Assembly: GCA_964601355.1 (NCBI GenBank)
Contig: CAZRNB010000008.1
Location: 1-41,535, forward strand
Reading direction: 5' to 3'
Source of the DNA: CAZRNB01 sp964601355
GTDB lineage: Bacteria > Planctomycetota > Phycisphaerae > Sedimentisphaerales > Anaerobacaceae
Length of the DNA: 41,535 nucleotides
The notes under the pieces are model-generated. The model ran no database searches. It had not been told where the DNA came from and was given only the letters and a program-made list of their open reading frames with translations. This document shows positions 1 to 7,526 of this stretch, piece by piece (positions within the stretch are counted from its first letter, which is position 1; each line of letters starts with the position of its first letter). The position numbers and the translations under genes were made by a program.

Positions 1-120
1 TGGAGCACAAAGGATCGGAAGAGCTGGAAAACCCTGAAATTAGCTCTCAATAGCTTCAACCACCTGCATTTCAAGAAAATTATAAATACTAATCCTTTTA
101 CCTGGAGGTATAAATTATGA
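1..120 (+). CDS. 3' end of an unrecognised coding region (partial)
   Basis: The first reading frame is open from the window edge to a TGA at 118-120. It gives about 39 residues rich in Lys, Asn and aromatic residues, ending in a PFTWRYKL-like tail. Nothing upstream is visible, so neither a start nor a family can be given. The composition is compatible with the C-terminus of a transposase or plasmid protein, but that is a guess. A GGAGG at 104-108 lies inside it and precedes an ATG at 118 that opens only five codons. Confidence 0.3.
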   Translation, partial: WSTKDRKSWKTLKLALNSFNHLHFKKIINTNPFTWRYKL

Positions 121-207
121 TTGCATCACTTTAGAGAAATCCTTTCCGATTCTGCTAACGTCTTAGTCAGATTTTCAGTAGAAGCAAAATTTAGAGAACT
201 GTGCCAT

Positions 208-236
208 AGCCCTTAGAAGTTTCAAGGGCTTTTTTC
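208..236 (+). terminator. Intrinsic terminator upstream of module A
   Basis: A 7-bp perfect stem AGCCCTT/AAGGGCT with a 9-nt loop is followed by a run of T. It separates the partial upstream frame from the operon that starts at 320. The T run continues into TTTTCTTGCGC, an 11-mer that recurs after the hairpin at 5743-5784. Confidence 0.75.
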
Positions 237-266
237 TTGCGCGTACAAAATCCATTAACCTTGGTT

Positions 267-292
267 GGCACATCCGGCATACCTGGTGTGCC
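267..292. promoter_or_regulatory. Imperfect palindrome, possible operator of module A
   Basis: The arms GGCACA and TGTGCC are the outer part of a 26-bp imperfect palindrome in which 10 of 13 positions pair. It sits just upstream of an AT-rich TAAAAT (294-299) and the ribosome-binding site of the first operon gene, which is where a repressor would bind. No well-spaced -35 box accompanies TAAAAT, so the promoter itself is uncertain. Confidence 0.35.
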
Positions 293-319
293 TTAAAATT
301 TATTTGGAGGTATTTGCAA

Positions 320-1942
320 ATGGAAACAATACAAGCGAAAGTAAATCAGAGGCTATTATCTAAGGCAGATAGACTTTTTACAGGTACTATCGAAGGCAGG
401 ATTATCGAAATCCTTCAGAATGCAAGAAGGGCTGGGGCAAAAGAGGTAAGAATCTCGAACAAAGATGGATTCGTCACTATTGAAGACAACGGCTGCGGCA
501 TCGAAGATTTTCAGAAGCTTCTGGATTTAGGAGGCAGCGGCTGGGATGAGAGGCTGGAAGCAGGAGAAGATCCTGCAGGAGTAGGCATTTTTAGTCTGGC
601 GCCGAAAGAGGTAACAATTACATCTGGAGACAGACAAATTGTTATCGACAAGGACGGTTGGACAGGCAAGCCGGTGAGAATAATGAAGATCCCCCAAAAA
701 GTGAACGGTACTATCGTTAAATTCAAGGACGAAAAGCCGTGGGACCTTGAGCTTGTTGAAAAACACGCTGTATTTACAGATATCAGAGTTGTTGTTGACG
801 GCAAATATTGCCATGCAATGCCGTTCTGCAGCAGTGAAGCTGTGCATTATGGTAATCCCGGCTGCAAAATTGAAGTCACCAAGGAGATATCCAACTATCA
901 CAGGGCATGGTCAACAAACTGGTATCACGGCAGAGTCTTAGTGAACTTCCACGGACAGGTGGTTCAGCTTGATCACTGGCCAAGCAACAGCAGGTCGGGT
1001 CTTACAATCATTGTGGATATTGCAGATCAGACAGATATAAGGCTGATGCTGCCTGCACGAACAAGACTCGTGGAAAATCAGGCCTTCGAACGGCTCAAGG
1101 ATGCCATTGAATTGGAGTATTACAATTATTTTCAGAGGCAAAAAACTCACACACTGTACTATGAAGAGTACCTACGGGCGAAGGAGCTTGGTATTGAACT
1201 GCATGAAGCCGAGCCACAGTTCAGGGCAGGCCTGATCTTTGATGAATACGACCAGGCAGTTGAAGTTGTCAAGCCTGGCAATCTGGAGCTTAAGGATTGT
1301 TACTTATGCTTTGATGATGACTGTGACGATGACCTGGCTGAGGTGAATGCACATTTGCTGGCAGCGATTGGGAAATTTGAGGGAAAGCCCTTTGTGCCTG
1401 TTACTATCGACGAAAATTACAAAGGCTATAGCTGGGCACAACTGCCAAAGGTAACTAAGATTGAGGTAAAAACCGGCAAGGAACTGCTTCGACAGAGCAT
1501 ATTAGCCGAAGAAATAGCCTATTTCGATAAGCTATCAATTGCTGTTCATACCTCGGATGGCAAGGTTTTTGCCAGTGATGTCTGTATGGCTATCATCGAA
1601 GCACCAAAAAGAGGCAAATACCGGTGGTGTGACAGTGTCGTCTGTGTGACCAAAGAGGCACGAGAAACACTTGGTTCGGATAATATCTGGTACCATTTAG
1701 GCGGTTTTAATGTGGATGGCGACTGCTATGAAACTCAGCAGTACTCCTTTGAAAAGGACCTTGATGAGTTCTGGAACGAGCTTGTGGGGCCATACGAGAC
1801 GGTAAGGCAGCAGCTCATAAAGGAGCTGTACCCGCTGTATGAGAAATGGCAGAAGGTAACTATCTTTAAAGACAGTAGCCTTGAGATTCTCTTCAAAGAT
1901 GGCAGGATAGAGAGGGTAAAACCGCCTGTCGAATCTGCTTAA
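320..1942 (+). CDS. GHKL (Hsp90-like) ATP-binding protein
   Basis: The protein has 540 residues. The N-terminal GHKL ATPase fold is clear: the N-box with Glu30 and Asn34 in EILQNARRAGA, the G1 box DNGCGI at 56-61 and the G2 box GVGIFSL at 87-93. The family binds ATP at this Bergerat fold and uses the Glu and Asn for hydrolysis and Mg binding. The C-terminal two thirds are unrecognised. ATG 320 is chosen over the in-frame TTG at 314 because GGAGG (306-310) is 9 nt upstream. It is the first gene of the operon leading to the ubiquitin-like genes, but a hairpin terminator follows, so it may be partly uncoupled. Its role is unknown; a chaperone-like or DNA-remodelling ATPase is possible. The fold is secure, the function is not. 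Confidence 0.85.
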   Translation: METIQAKVNQRLLSKADRLFTGTIEGRIIEILQNARRAGAKEVRISNKDGFVTIEDNGCGIEDFQKLLDLGGSGWDERLEAGEDPAGVGIFSLAPKEVTITSGDRQIVIDKDGWTGKPVRIMKIPQKVNGTIVKFKDEKPWDLELVEKHAVFTDIRVVVDGKYCHAMPFCSSEAVHYGNPGCKIEVTKEISNYHRAWSTNWYHGRVLVNFHGQVVQLDHWPSNSRSGLTIIVDIADQTDIRLMLPARTRLVENQAFERLKDAIELEYYNYFQRQKTHTLYYEEYLRAKELGIELHEAEPQFRAGLIFDEYDQAVEVVKPGNLELKDCYLCFDDDCDDDLAEVNAHLLAAIGKFEGKPFVPVTIDENYKGYSWAQLPKVTKIEVKTGKELLRQSILAEEIAYFDKLSIAVHTSDGKVFASDVCMAIIEAPKRGKYRWCDSVVCVTKEARETLGSDNIWYHLGGFNVDGDCYETQQYSFEKDLDEFWNELVGPYETVRQQLIKELYPLYEKWQKVTIFKDSSLEILFKDGRIERVKPPVESA

Positions 1943-1963
1943 TATCAATTGGTATCAATCGTC

Positions 1964-2006
1964 AAAGCACATCTGTTCAGGGTCGAGAGATGTGCTTTTA
2001 TTTTTT
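1964..2006 (+). terminator. Intrinsic terminator after the GHKL ATPase gene
   Basis: An 11-bp perfect stem AAAGCACATCT/AGATGTGCTTT with a 13-nt loop is followed by a T-rich tract. It lies between the ATPase gene and the DUF2958 gene, so it probably limits read-through from the first gene rather than ending the whole cluster. Confidence 0.8.
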
Positions 2007-2045
2007 AATCACATCTTATCAAAGAAAGGCAAAAAGGTGATAACT

Positions 2046-2936
2046 ATGGCTTGGAGACCGAATGAACAATTTATTGAGGGTGTCCTGGACAATACCATCC
2101 CGGGCAAGGTTACCGGCTGGATGAGGTTTGCCGGTATGAAGGATAAGGTGATCTTTGATTTGGACGGTAACTTTCACAGGGACATCCGCGGGGCAAGGGT
2201 AAGGCTTCGGGGCAATGGCCAGTCAGCAGATGCAGAAGAGGCAGAAAGGTACATGGAAGGTTTTGCTGCCGTTCAGAAAGGTGAAGTAGGTGACATGACA
2301 GCAGGAAGAGAGCCTCGGGATTATGTCTCATATGGTTATTTTGAATGGTACGGGGATGATAACGGCAGAGTTGTTATTGAGCTTGAGCCGGATCAGGTCG
2401 AGATATTGACACCACCGATACCCGCCTGTGAGTCTGACCCGATTGACAGGAAAAAGCAGGCTGAGAATATGGCCAACTTTTTGTGTGGGGTAGCTTCTGC
2501 TTGCGGCATACCAGAACAGCATGCAATCGCGACAGGCGATACTGTAGCTGTAGAGCGTGCCAAAAAGGTCATTGCCAATGACAAAATCAGGGGTATGAAG
2601 CTTTTGCCAAAGGAAATCCGTGAAATGCTGCCGCCTCTATATTCACAGGATGGCAAAGGTGGAAAGGCTGTTGCTTATGTGAAGTACTTCACCCCAAGCT
2701 CAAGCTGGACCTGGCTAGCAACTGAGGGTGAGCCTGTCCTGGATGAATCAGGAAAGGAAGTAGATTACAAATTTTTTGGATTGGTGTTCGGCCACGAACG
2801 AGAATTCGGATACTTTCTCTTAAGCGAGCTCGAAGAAGTAAGAGGCCCGATGGGACTGCCGATCGAACGGGACTTGTGGTGGAAGCCAAAGACCCTCGAA
2901 GAGATTGCCCCTGAGATGTTCAGGGAGGAGGCATAA
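2046..2936 (+). CDS. DUF2958 domain protein
   Basis: The protein has 296 residues. The C-terminal part (about 180-296) matches DUF2958 as I know it: a stretch like LLPKEIREMLPPLYSQDG, then AYVKYFTP with WTWLATEG, FFGLVFGHE, LGYF-like text and LPIERDLWWKPKTLEEI. DUF2958 proteins are common on plasmids, phages and integrative elements and have no established activity. The N-terminal 170 residues are not recognised and may be a separate domain. ATG 2046 follows AGGTGA; an upstream TTG would read through the preceding terminator and is rejected. The next gene begins 3 nt after the stop, so the two are translationally coupled. Family call is confident, function unknown. Confidence 0.8.
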   Translation: MAWRPNEQFIEGVLDNTIPGKVTGWMRFAGMKDKVIFDLDGNFHRDIRGARVRLRGNGQSADAEEAERYMEGFAAVQKGEVGDMTAGREPRDYVSYGYFEWYGDDNGRVVIELEPDQVEILTPPIPACESDPIDRKKQAENMANFLCGVASACGIPEQHAIATGDTVAVERAKKVIANDKIRGMKLLPKEIREMLPPLYSQDGKGGKAVAYVKYFTPSSSWTWLATEGEPVLDESGKEVDYKFFGLVFGHEREFGYFLLSELEEVRGPMGLPIERDLWWKPKTLEEIAPEMFREEA

Positions 2937-2939
2937 ACA

Positions 2940-3479
2940 ATGAGCAGCAAAGATTACAGAATAGAGCCTCCCCCCAAGGATAAAGGCAAAGAACCACTGT
3001 TTCGGGTCATTTATGTTATTGATGTTGGCGCTGCTGATGAAAGAAAAGCAGCAGAAACCGCCTGGCAGATGATGCGGGCTGAAGATGCCTTTGAACCAAT
3101 CATGATAGTCCTGGATAGCGAAGGCAGGCAGACAAAGCTCGATTTGTCTGAATACATGGAATTCAACAAGGTTACCACAGGATTCGTAGTCCAGAAGTAC
3201 CGCAAAAACAGAACAGGCAAATTCAGGTGTGTTCACCAGGAATTTGTTGCCGGCGATGATGTCCAGTTCGAGAGCCTCAAAGGTGATTCAATCGAGGCGC
3301 CTGAGCACGAATATCAGCCGTTCAATATGACCTTGGTAAGCATAGATGAGATCATTGACCGGCTGGATGATGTGCTTACAAGTATCGATGTCGGCGGCGA
3401 GCAATCAAGGCAGTTTGCCCATGAGATAAAAATACTGGATAAATTGCTAAGAGACCTGGGCTGGACGCCCAACGATTGA
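2940..3479 (+). CDS. Hypothetical protein with a motif shared with the next gene
   Basis: The protein has 179 residues and belongs to no family I recognise. The N-terminal 100 residues alternate charged and hydrophobic segments like a small alpha/beta domain (VIYVIDVG, IMIVLDSEG). The last 45 residues carry a helical motif, VLTSIDVGGEQSRQFAHEIKIL, that recurs almost residue for residue at the N-terminus of the next protein. This suggests an internal duplication or a shared interaction surface. The GGGAGGAGG ribosome-binding site overlaps the end of the DUF2958 gene. It is part of the accessory block ahead of the ubiquitin-like genes. Confidence 0.7.
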   Translation: MSSKDYRIEPPPKDKGKEPLFRVIYVIDVGAADERKAAETAWQMMRAEDAFEPIMIVLDSEGRQTKLDLSEYMEFNKVTTGFVVQKYRKNRTGKFRCVHQEFVAGDDVQFESLKGDSIEAPEHEYQPFNMTLVSIDEIIDRLDDVLTSIDVGGEQSRQFAHEIKILDKLLRDLGWTPND

Positions 3480-3511
3480 ATTGCAAACCTCAAGATTTGG
3501 GAGAATTAGAT

Positions 3512-3868
3512 ATGGTCAACAAAATATATGATGCGATTGAAAAGGTCCTGCGAAGTATAGATGCAGGTGGTAAGCAATCGAAGCGATTCGCAGGGGAAAT
3601 AAAGATCCTGCGTGAAGTGCTTGGCTATCCTCAGGGTGATGATGGTGGAGTATTTAGCGAGGTTCAAAGAAGAAGCTATCTGACAGAGAAACTGAGAAGA
3701 TTATCAATCGAAGCTGAAGGTTTTAAGGCATCTCTTCCAACGCTGCCGCTTGAGAAGTGGTTTGATGGAACTATTGAGGATGCAACCATAGATGTATTTT
3801 TCGAAGAATACGACCTGGCCAGGCTGCTTCGTTTCATTGCCGATGTTGGCGTTAGCATACAAGATTGA
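3512..3868 (+). CDS. Hypothetical protein, paralogous N-terminal motif
   Basis: The protein has 118 residues. Its first 35 carry VLRSIDAGGKQSKRFAGEIKIL, matching the C-terminal helix of the preceding gene product. The rest is predicted helical with no recognisable family. ATG 3512 with GGGAG at 3500-3504 is preferred over the TTG at 3476 that overlaps the previous stop, since the motif begins right after this ATG. About 60 nt separate it from the next small gene, so it sits in the same operon. No function can be assigned. Confidence 0.65.
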   Translation: MVNKIYDAIEKVLRSIDAGGKQSKRFAGEIKILREVLGYPQGDDGGVFSEVQRRSYLTEKLRRLSIEAEGFKASLPTLPLEKWFDGTIEDATIDVFFEEYDLARLLRFIADVGVSIQD

Positions 3869-3927
3869 TTAACGCAGACAACTGTTTGTCTGAGTGCAAA
3901 TAGCTTCTCTTTTATGAGGAGATACCA

Positions 3928-4098
3928 ATGAGAAAAGTCACAATAAAATTGGAAATGCGTATTGTAATGTCGGTAGATGAAGGTATTGAAATTTCGAAGG
4001 TAGTCAACGAACTGGATTACCAGGTAAATGACACTACCACTGCTGCTGATATTTTGGATACCGAGATCATCGGCTATGAAGTTGTAGATAGTGTTTAA
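3928..4098 (+). CDS. Small hypothetical protein (56 aa)
   Basis: ATG 3928 follows GAGGAG with good spacing and opens 56 codons rich in Val, Ile, Asp and Glu, ending EIIGYEVVDSV. The alternation of beta-prone segments (KVTIKLEMRIVMSV at the start, IIGYEVVDSV at the end) around a helical centre suggests a compact alpha/beta or swapped-hairpin domain. It lies in line with its neighbours, with a strong ribosome-binding site and no overlap, and is easily missed because of its length. The family is unknown. Confidence 0.6.
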   Translation: MRKVTIKLEMRIVMSVDEGIEISKVVNELDYQVNDTTTAADILDTEIIGYEVVDSV

Positions 4099-4114
4099 GC
4101 GAAAGGGGAAATTT

Positions 4115-4486
4115 ATGTCTGAAAAAACTTTTACAACCGCCATAAAAGAGCAATGTCCGGATGTACCACCTATCGAGATAGAGGTAAACATCTTATCCGA
4201 AGGCGGCCAGATATGGATTCAGCCAAAAGGTTATGGTGAAAAATGTGCTATTGATGGCGAAGGCTTTCCCATTGGCATCGAAATATGGCAAGGCAGGCTC
4301 AGATTGGTTGTTTTTGCCGACATCAACAGTGAAGAGCCGCAGATTATTGACCTCGAGAAGGCCAGAGAGACTGCCCGTATGAGATGCAACTGGTGCAAAA
4401 AAGAGGTAGATACAGATTCCATTAGATGGAAAGGTCTTTTATTCTGCAGCGAATCCTGTCTGGATGCATGCAGAGCAGCACAATAA
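4115..4486 (+). CDS. Hypothetical protein with C-terminal zinc finger
   Basis: The protein has 123 residues. The last 30 contain CNWCKKEVDT followed by LFCSESCLDAC, a CxxC plus CxxxC arrangement typical of a one-zinc treble-clef or MYM/TRASH-like finger. The N-terminal 85 residues look like a small beta-rich domain and are unrecognised. ATG 4115 follows AAAGGGG; an upstream GTG overlapping the previous stop has no ribosome-binding site. It is one of two zinc-binding proteins in this operon, so it could act as an adaptor for the modification pathway, but this is only context. Confidence 0.65.
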   Translation: MSEKTFTTAIKEQCPDVPPIEIEVNILSEGGQIWIQPKGYGEKCAIDGEGFPIGIEIWQGRLRLVVFADINSEEPQIIDLEKARETARMRCNWCKKEVDTDSIRWKGLLFCSESCLDACRAAQ

Positions 4487-4532
4487 TATCACTTCGTAAC
4501 CAGAAACCATGTAGATTTTGAAAGGTAAAATC

Positions 4533-4862
4533 ATGACCAAAAAGGAAGTCAATATCGCTCGTGTTATTTATGATGCTTATCCGCACGCAGACCTGCTGCC
4601 TATTGATCCTGACAGGGACTGCCGCAACCTGCAAATCCTGTTGGCAAGAGTCAATGGTGAGAATATTGGAGACGGCTTGTTTAGGTTCATGGTAGTTGAA
4701 ATCGTCGAGGGCGGGGAAAGTACTATGGATGGAGCGATCCGGGTTTTGCAGCGGGCAAGAGAAGATGTAGAGGCAGTTTTGCAGGCTCTCTATGCTGCAA
4801 GTGTCAACCAAGACAATGGGCAGAATAAATCCAGGGAGGGCATAAACCATGAAACTTTATGA
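4533..4862 (+). CDS. Hypothetical protein (109 aa)
   Basis: This is a mostly helical protein with the segment LQILLARVNGENIGDGLFRFMVVEIVEGG in the middle and a long C-terminal helix (AIRVLQRAREDVEAVLQAL). ATG 4533 follows AAAGGT by a short gap; the TTG at 4518 is upstream of that signal and is rejected. The stop overlaps the start of the next gene by 14 nt, showing translational coupling. The family and role are unknown; small proteins like this are common in phage and plasmid operons. Confidence 0.6.
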   Translation: MTKKEVNIARVIYDAYPHADLLPIDPDRDCRNLQILLARVNGENIGDGLFRFMVVEIVEGGESTMDGAIRVLQRAREDVEAVLQALYAASVNQDNGQNKSREGINHETL

Positions 4863-5328
4863 AGTACAGGCAACCGAATACAACGGCGAGCAGGAATACT
4901 CTCAAAGTAAGCTGCTTGCCGCCAGGAACATCAACCATGCCCGGCGGATAGCCAGAAACTATTTTCAACAGTGGTATGATGATGGCGATGAGCCACAGGA
5001 TCACAACACCGACAATCCTGATGAGTTTGAATTTATCTGTGGCTGTATCAGGCTGAAGATTAAGGGTGTTCAGGAAACTACTATTGATGAATGGATAAAG
5101 AAGCAAATCACGTTACATAGTATTTCAGAGCTGCCGGATGAATTGATGACAACCAGAATTGTCAGTTCGGCAGCAGAGCTATTGGAAGCCTGCAAGGCAT
5201 TAACCTCTTATACAGTGGATTTACTCTACCAACTGGATAATCAGGTAAATCTTGACAATGTTGAGGAGATACAGCAGGCCAAAGATGCTATCGCTAAGTA
5301 CATCCGCGTTGTAACAAACCAGCCGTAA
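4849..5328 (+). CDS. Hypothetical protein, two-part (159 aa)
   Basis: The N-terminal half (1-90) is an alpha/beta region starting MKLYEVQATEYNGEQEYSQS, with a segment FICGCIRLKIKG. The C-terminal half is helical, with SSAAELLEACKAL followed by EEIQQAKDAIAKYIRV, a pattern I associate with small helical tails of phage-borne proteins. There is no enzyme motif. It overlaps its upstream neighbour by 14 nt and is followed by a 150-nt gap before the ubiquitin-like gene. Function is not assignable. Confidence 0.6.
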   Translation: MKLYEVQATEYNGEQEYSQSKLLAARNINHARRIARNYFQQWYDDGDEPQDHNTDNPDEFEFICGCIRLKIKGVQETTIDEWIKKQITLHSISELPDELMTTRIVSSAAELLEACKALTSYTVDLLYQLDNQVNLDNVEEIQQAKDAIAKYIRVVTNQP

Positions 5329-5366
5329 GTACAAACCTCTGAATTTTTCAATCGAAAGGAAACATT

Positions 5367-5411
5367 ATGCAAAAGAAGAGATTCTATGCGCGCAGCCCGC
5401 CAAGGAAGTAG
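5367..5411 (+). CDS. Possible 14-codon micro-ORF or leader peptide
   Basis: ATG 5367 is preceded by GAAAGGA at a good distance and encodes 14 residues, mostly basic (MQKKRFYARSPPRK). It sits in the gap just ahead of the ubiquitin-like gene. It could be a leader peptide, a decayed small gene, or chance; the ribosome-binding site is the only positive evidence. Confidence 0.25.
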   Translation: MQKKRFYARSPPRK

Positions 5412-5479
5412 AGTACATAAACGATGTCACCGTATGAACAAATCCATTAACAACAATCAAAACTGAAAGGAAATTTACA

Positions 5480-5704
5480 ATGAGAATTTTATTCATCAAC
5501 AATCTGGGTGGAGGCTATGCTGATTTCATTAACGTTGAAGAAGGTACAACAATTGAAAAGCTCTTCAAGCAGAAAATGTCTGGAGAAAACGCCGAAGACC
5601 ACCTTATCCGGGTAAATCGTCAGCCGGTACCGAATGATTATACCTTGCAGGAAAATGACCGGGTGACAATAACTCCAACTAAAATCGACGGAGCAATCTG
5701 CTGA
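5480..5704 (+). CDS. Beta-grasp ubiquitin-like modifier (ThiS/MoaD type)
   Basis: The protein has 74 residues. The order is strand (RILFINNLGG), strand (ADFINVEEG), helix (TIEKLFKQKM), then RVNRQPVPNDYTLQENDRV with a final strand and a tail TPTKIDGAIC. This is the beta-grasp layout of ThiS, MoaD and bacterial ubiquitin-like proteins. The tail does not end in GG. A Gly-Ala pair is followed by Ile-Cys, so a C-terminal Gly would be exposed only after removal of AIC. The JAMM protease encoded two genes downstream is the obvious candidate processor. AAAGGA precedes ATG 5480. Next come genes for the E2-RING-like protein, the protease and the E1, so this is very probably the activated modifier. The alternative, a sulfur carrier, is less likely with an E2 partner. 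Confidence 0.8.
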   Translation: MRILFINNLGGGYADFINVEEGTTIEKLFKQKMSGENAEDHLIRVNRQPVPNDYTLQENDRVTITPTKIDGAIC

Positions 5705-5742
5705 CGCAACCAGCATACCGTGTAATTGAAAACACCAAACAT

Positions 5743-5784
5743 AAGGCCTCTGCTTATTTTTAATTATAGGCAGGGGCCTTTTCT
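5743..5784 (+). terminator. Hairpin terminator/attenuator before the E2-RING gene
   Basis: An 11-bp stem AAGGCCTCTGC/GCAGGGGCCTT (one T-G pair) with a 16-nt loop is followed by TTTTC. It lies between the ubiquitin-like gene and the next start at 5801, inside the operon. It could lower expression of conjugation enzymes relative to the modifier. The following TTTTCTTGCGC matches the sequence after the terminator at 208-236. Confidence 0.65.
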
Positions 5785-5800
5785 TGCGCAAGGAGTTTTT

Positions 5801-6865
5801 ATGAAAAAATATAAAAATATTGTAAAGCTTTCAAACCTGCTTCTGGAAGCCCTTTGTGAGCTTAAACAACAGAGGCTGCGGCAGATTCAGGACAAATTTG
5901 AGGATTTTAGCAGTAAATGTTCTGATGCGATCAAGGATTCACATCTGTTTTATGCTGCTGTGGAGAGAAACTGGTTTGAGTCAGCTGAAAAAATAGTAAC
6001 CAGAGTCAGCAGAAACCTCAATGACTTTTCATATTACCTGCAGAGATTCAAAGAGTTCATCAACGAGGATGAATCCAAATTACCGAAGCTTTCCGACGTC
6101 TTTGCGGAACTGTCACAGATAGATCAGGAACTTGGTGAATATCAATTCAACCTGAACGAAAAAACAATTTCGGTAATAACCGAGCCAATCACCCTTGATG
6201 ATATCCCGTTGGGTCCATTTGAAATTAAGCTGTTTATCGACCAGATAAATAAGCTTTACACCGAGAGCCCGTACAGGATTATAGCTCTTGAGCCCAATCC
6301 TGCAGGAGCAGATTCTAGTGTTACCCACCCGCATGTCAGTTCTGAAAGACTTTGTGAAGGTGATGGGCATATCTCAATCAAAAGGGCACTGGAACAAGGG
6401 AGGTTCTGTGATTTTTTCACAATGATAGTAAACATCCTACAGGCCTACAACCCGGATAGTCCATATGTAAGTCTTGATAATTGGGAGGGTGTATCCTGCT
6501 ACGACTGTGGCTGTACTGTATCAGATGATGATTGCTATTACTGCGAATACTGTGGGAGAGACTATTGCAGCCACTGTTCAACATACTGCCAGATGTGTGA
6601 TACCACAGTCTGCCTTGGCTGTGCGTACGAATGTCCCTCATGCAATGAGCCGGTCTGCCAGGGTTGTACTGCAAAATGCAAGGAATGCGAAGAAACGTTT
6701 TGTAAGGATTGTTTAACTGAAGAAGGATTATGTCAAAGCTGCCAAGAGCAGAGAAAGGACGATAGCGATGAAGAACAGGAAAGTGAACCAGATAAACCAG
6801 AATCCGATGCTTCGGTTCAGTCCCACAGCGTGGGCAAAACTATTGTTCATGCGAGACATGACTGA
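5801..6865 (+). CDS. E2-like conjugating domain fused to RING-like zinc domain
   Basis: The protein has 354 residues. Residues 1-110 are helical, probably coiled coil. Residues about 112-225 look like a ubiquitin-conjugating (E2/UBC) core: beta segments, then HPH at 176-178 in the place of the eukaryotic HPN, six residues, and Cys185 in ERLCEGDGH as candidate catalytic Cys, then a helix and YNPDSPYV with a tryptophan. Residues 233-315 hold a dense series of CxxC pairs (CYDCGC, CEYCGRDYC, CQMC, CPSC, CKEC, CQSC), suiting a tandem RING-like or binuclear treble-clef domain. An acidic tail follows. E2 and E3-like functions thus seem joined in one chain. ATG 5801 follows AAGGAG; the start at 5726 would read through the hairpin. 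The 3' end overlaps the JAMM gene by 98 nt. The zinc region is certain, the E2 call rests on motif order. Confidence 0.75.
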   Translation: MKKYKNIVKLSNLLLEALCELKQQRLRQIQDKFEDFSSKCSDAIKDSHLFYAAVERNWFESAEKIVTRVSRNLNDFSYYLQRFKEFINEDESKLPKLSDVFAELSQIDQELGEYQFNLNEKTISVITEPITLDDIPLGPFEIKLFIDQINKLYTESPYRIIALEPNPAGADSSVTHPHVSSERLCEGDGHISIKRALEQGRFCDFFTMIVNILQAYNPDSPYVSLDNWEGVSCYDCGCTVSDDDCYYCEYCGRDYCSHCSTYCQMCDTTVCLGCAYECPSCNEPVCQGCTAKCKECEETFCKDCLTEEGLCQSCQEQRKDDSDEEQESEPDKPESDASVQSHSVGKTIVHARHD

Positions 6866-7526
6866 TAATGAAGTCGGCGGATTTGGCATTACAGAAGCCG
6901 ATGATTTATTGTTTGTGACGGATTTTGCCCTGGTAAAGCAGAAGGTTACTGTTGCATCGGTTTCATTTGAAGATGAATCCGTGTCTGACCTTTTCGAAGA
7001 CCAGGTACAAGCCGGCAGAAAACCCGAACAATTCGCCCGCGTATGGCTGCACTCCCATCCAGGAAGCTCTGCCGAACCAAGCTTGACCGATGAAGAAACA
7101 TTTGCCCGTGTGTTTGGCCGTTGTGATTGGTCGATCATGTGCATTGTTGCAAGAAATGGCAATACCTTTGCCAGGCTAAGATTTAATGTCGGCCCGGGCG
7201 GAGAAGTTAAGATACCTGTTTGTGTGGATTACAGTTTTGAATTTGACGCTGCTAACTTTGAATTATGGACACAGCAATATAAAACTAATGTTTCTGAAGA
7301 TGAAATCTTCAAACAGGTGGACAAGTCAAAACAGGCCGAAGATAAGCCAAATCAAGAAACCGATTTCTTTGGCGGTAAAAATCTGGGCAGTGTCCCACAG
7401 TTTTCAAGCGATGATTTGCTTTCTGAAATTGACCGGATAAAGCCTTTTGAGCGTGAGATGTTCATGGATGAGCTGGCTGTAAGAAGTGATTTCTGGGACG
7501 AAGAAGGCGAGGTGTTCTATGGATGA
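6768..7526 (+). CDS. JAMM/MPN-family isopeptidase (JAB domain)
   Basis: The protein has 252 residues. The N-terminal JAMM metalloprotease domain is intact: Glu35 in NEVGG, then His95-Ser-His97-Pro, Ser105 and Asp108, exactly the HxHP-x6-S-x2-D spacing that binds zinc. Proteins of this family cleave after the C-terminal glycine of ubiquitin-like proteins, either to mature the precursor or to remove conjugates. Residues after about 150 are acidic and probably flexible. The gene starts inside the 3' end of the E2-RING gene and its stop overlaps the E1 start by 8 nt, so the three are coupled. ATG 6768 follows AAAGGA. Given the GA-Ile-Cys tail of the modifier, maturation is a likely job. Confidence 0.88.
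   Translation: MKNRKVNQINQNPMLRFSPTAWAKLLFMRDMTDNEVGGFGITEADDLLFVTDFALVKQKVTVASVSFEDESVSDLFEDQVQAGRKPEQFARVWLHSHPGSSAEPSLTDEETFARVFGRCDWSIMCIVARNGNTFARLRFNVGPGGEVKIPVCVDYSFEFDAANFELWTQQYKTNVSEDEIFKQVDKSKQAEDKPNQETDFFGGKNLGSVPQFSSDDLLSEIDRIKPFEREMFMDELAVRSDFWDEEGEVFYG

Noticed and set aside
1..313. Left attachment site of the element
   Set aside because: No match to the 3' half of tRNA-Val was found here or elsewhere in the window by reading both strands.
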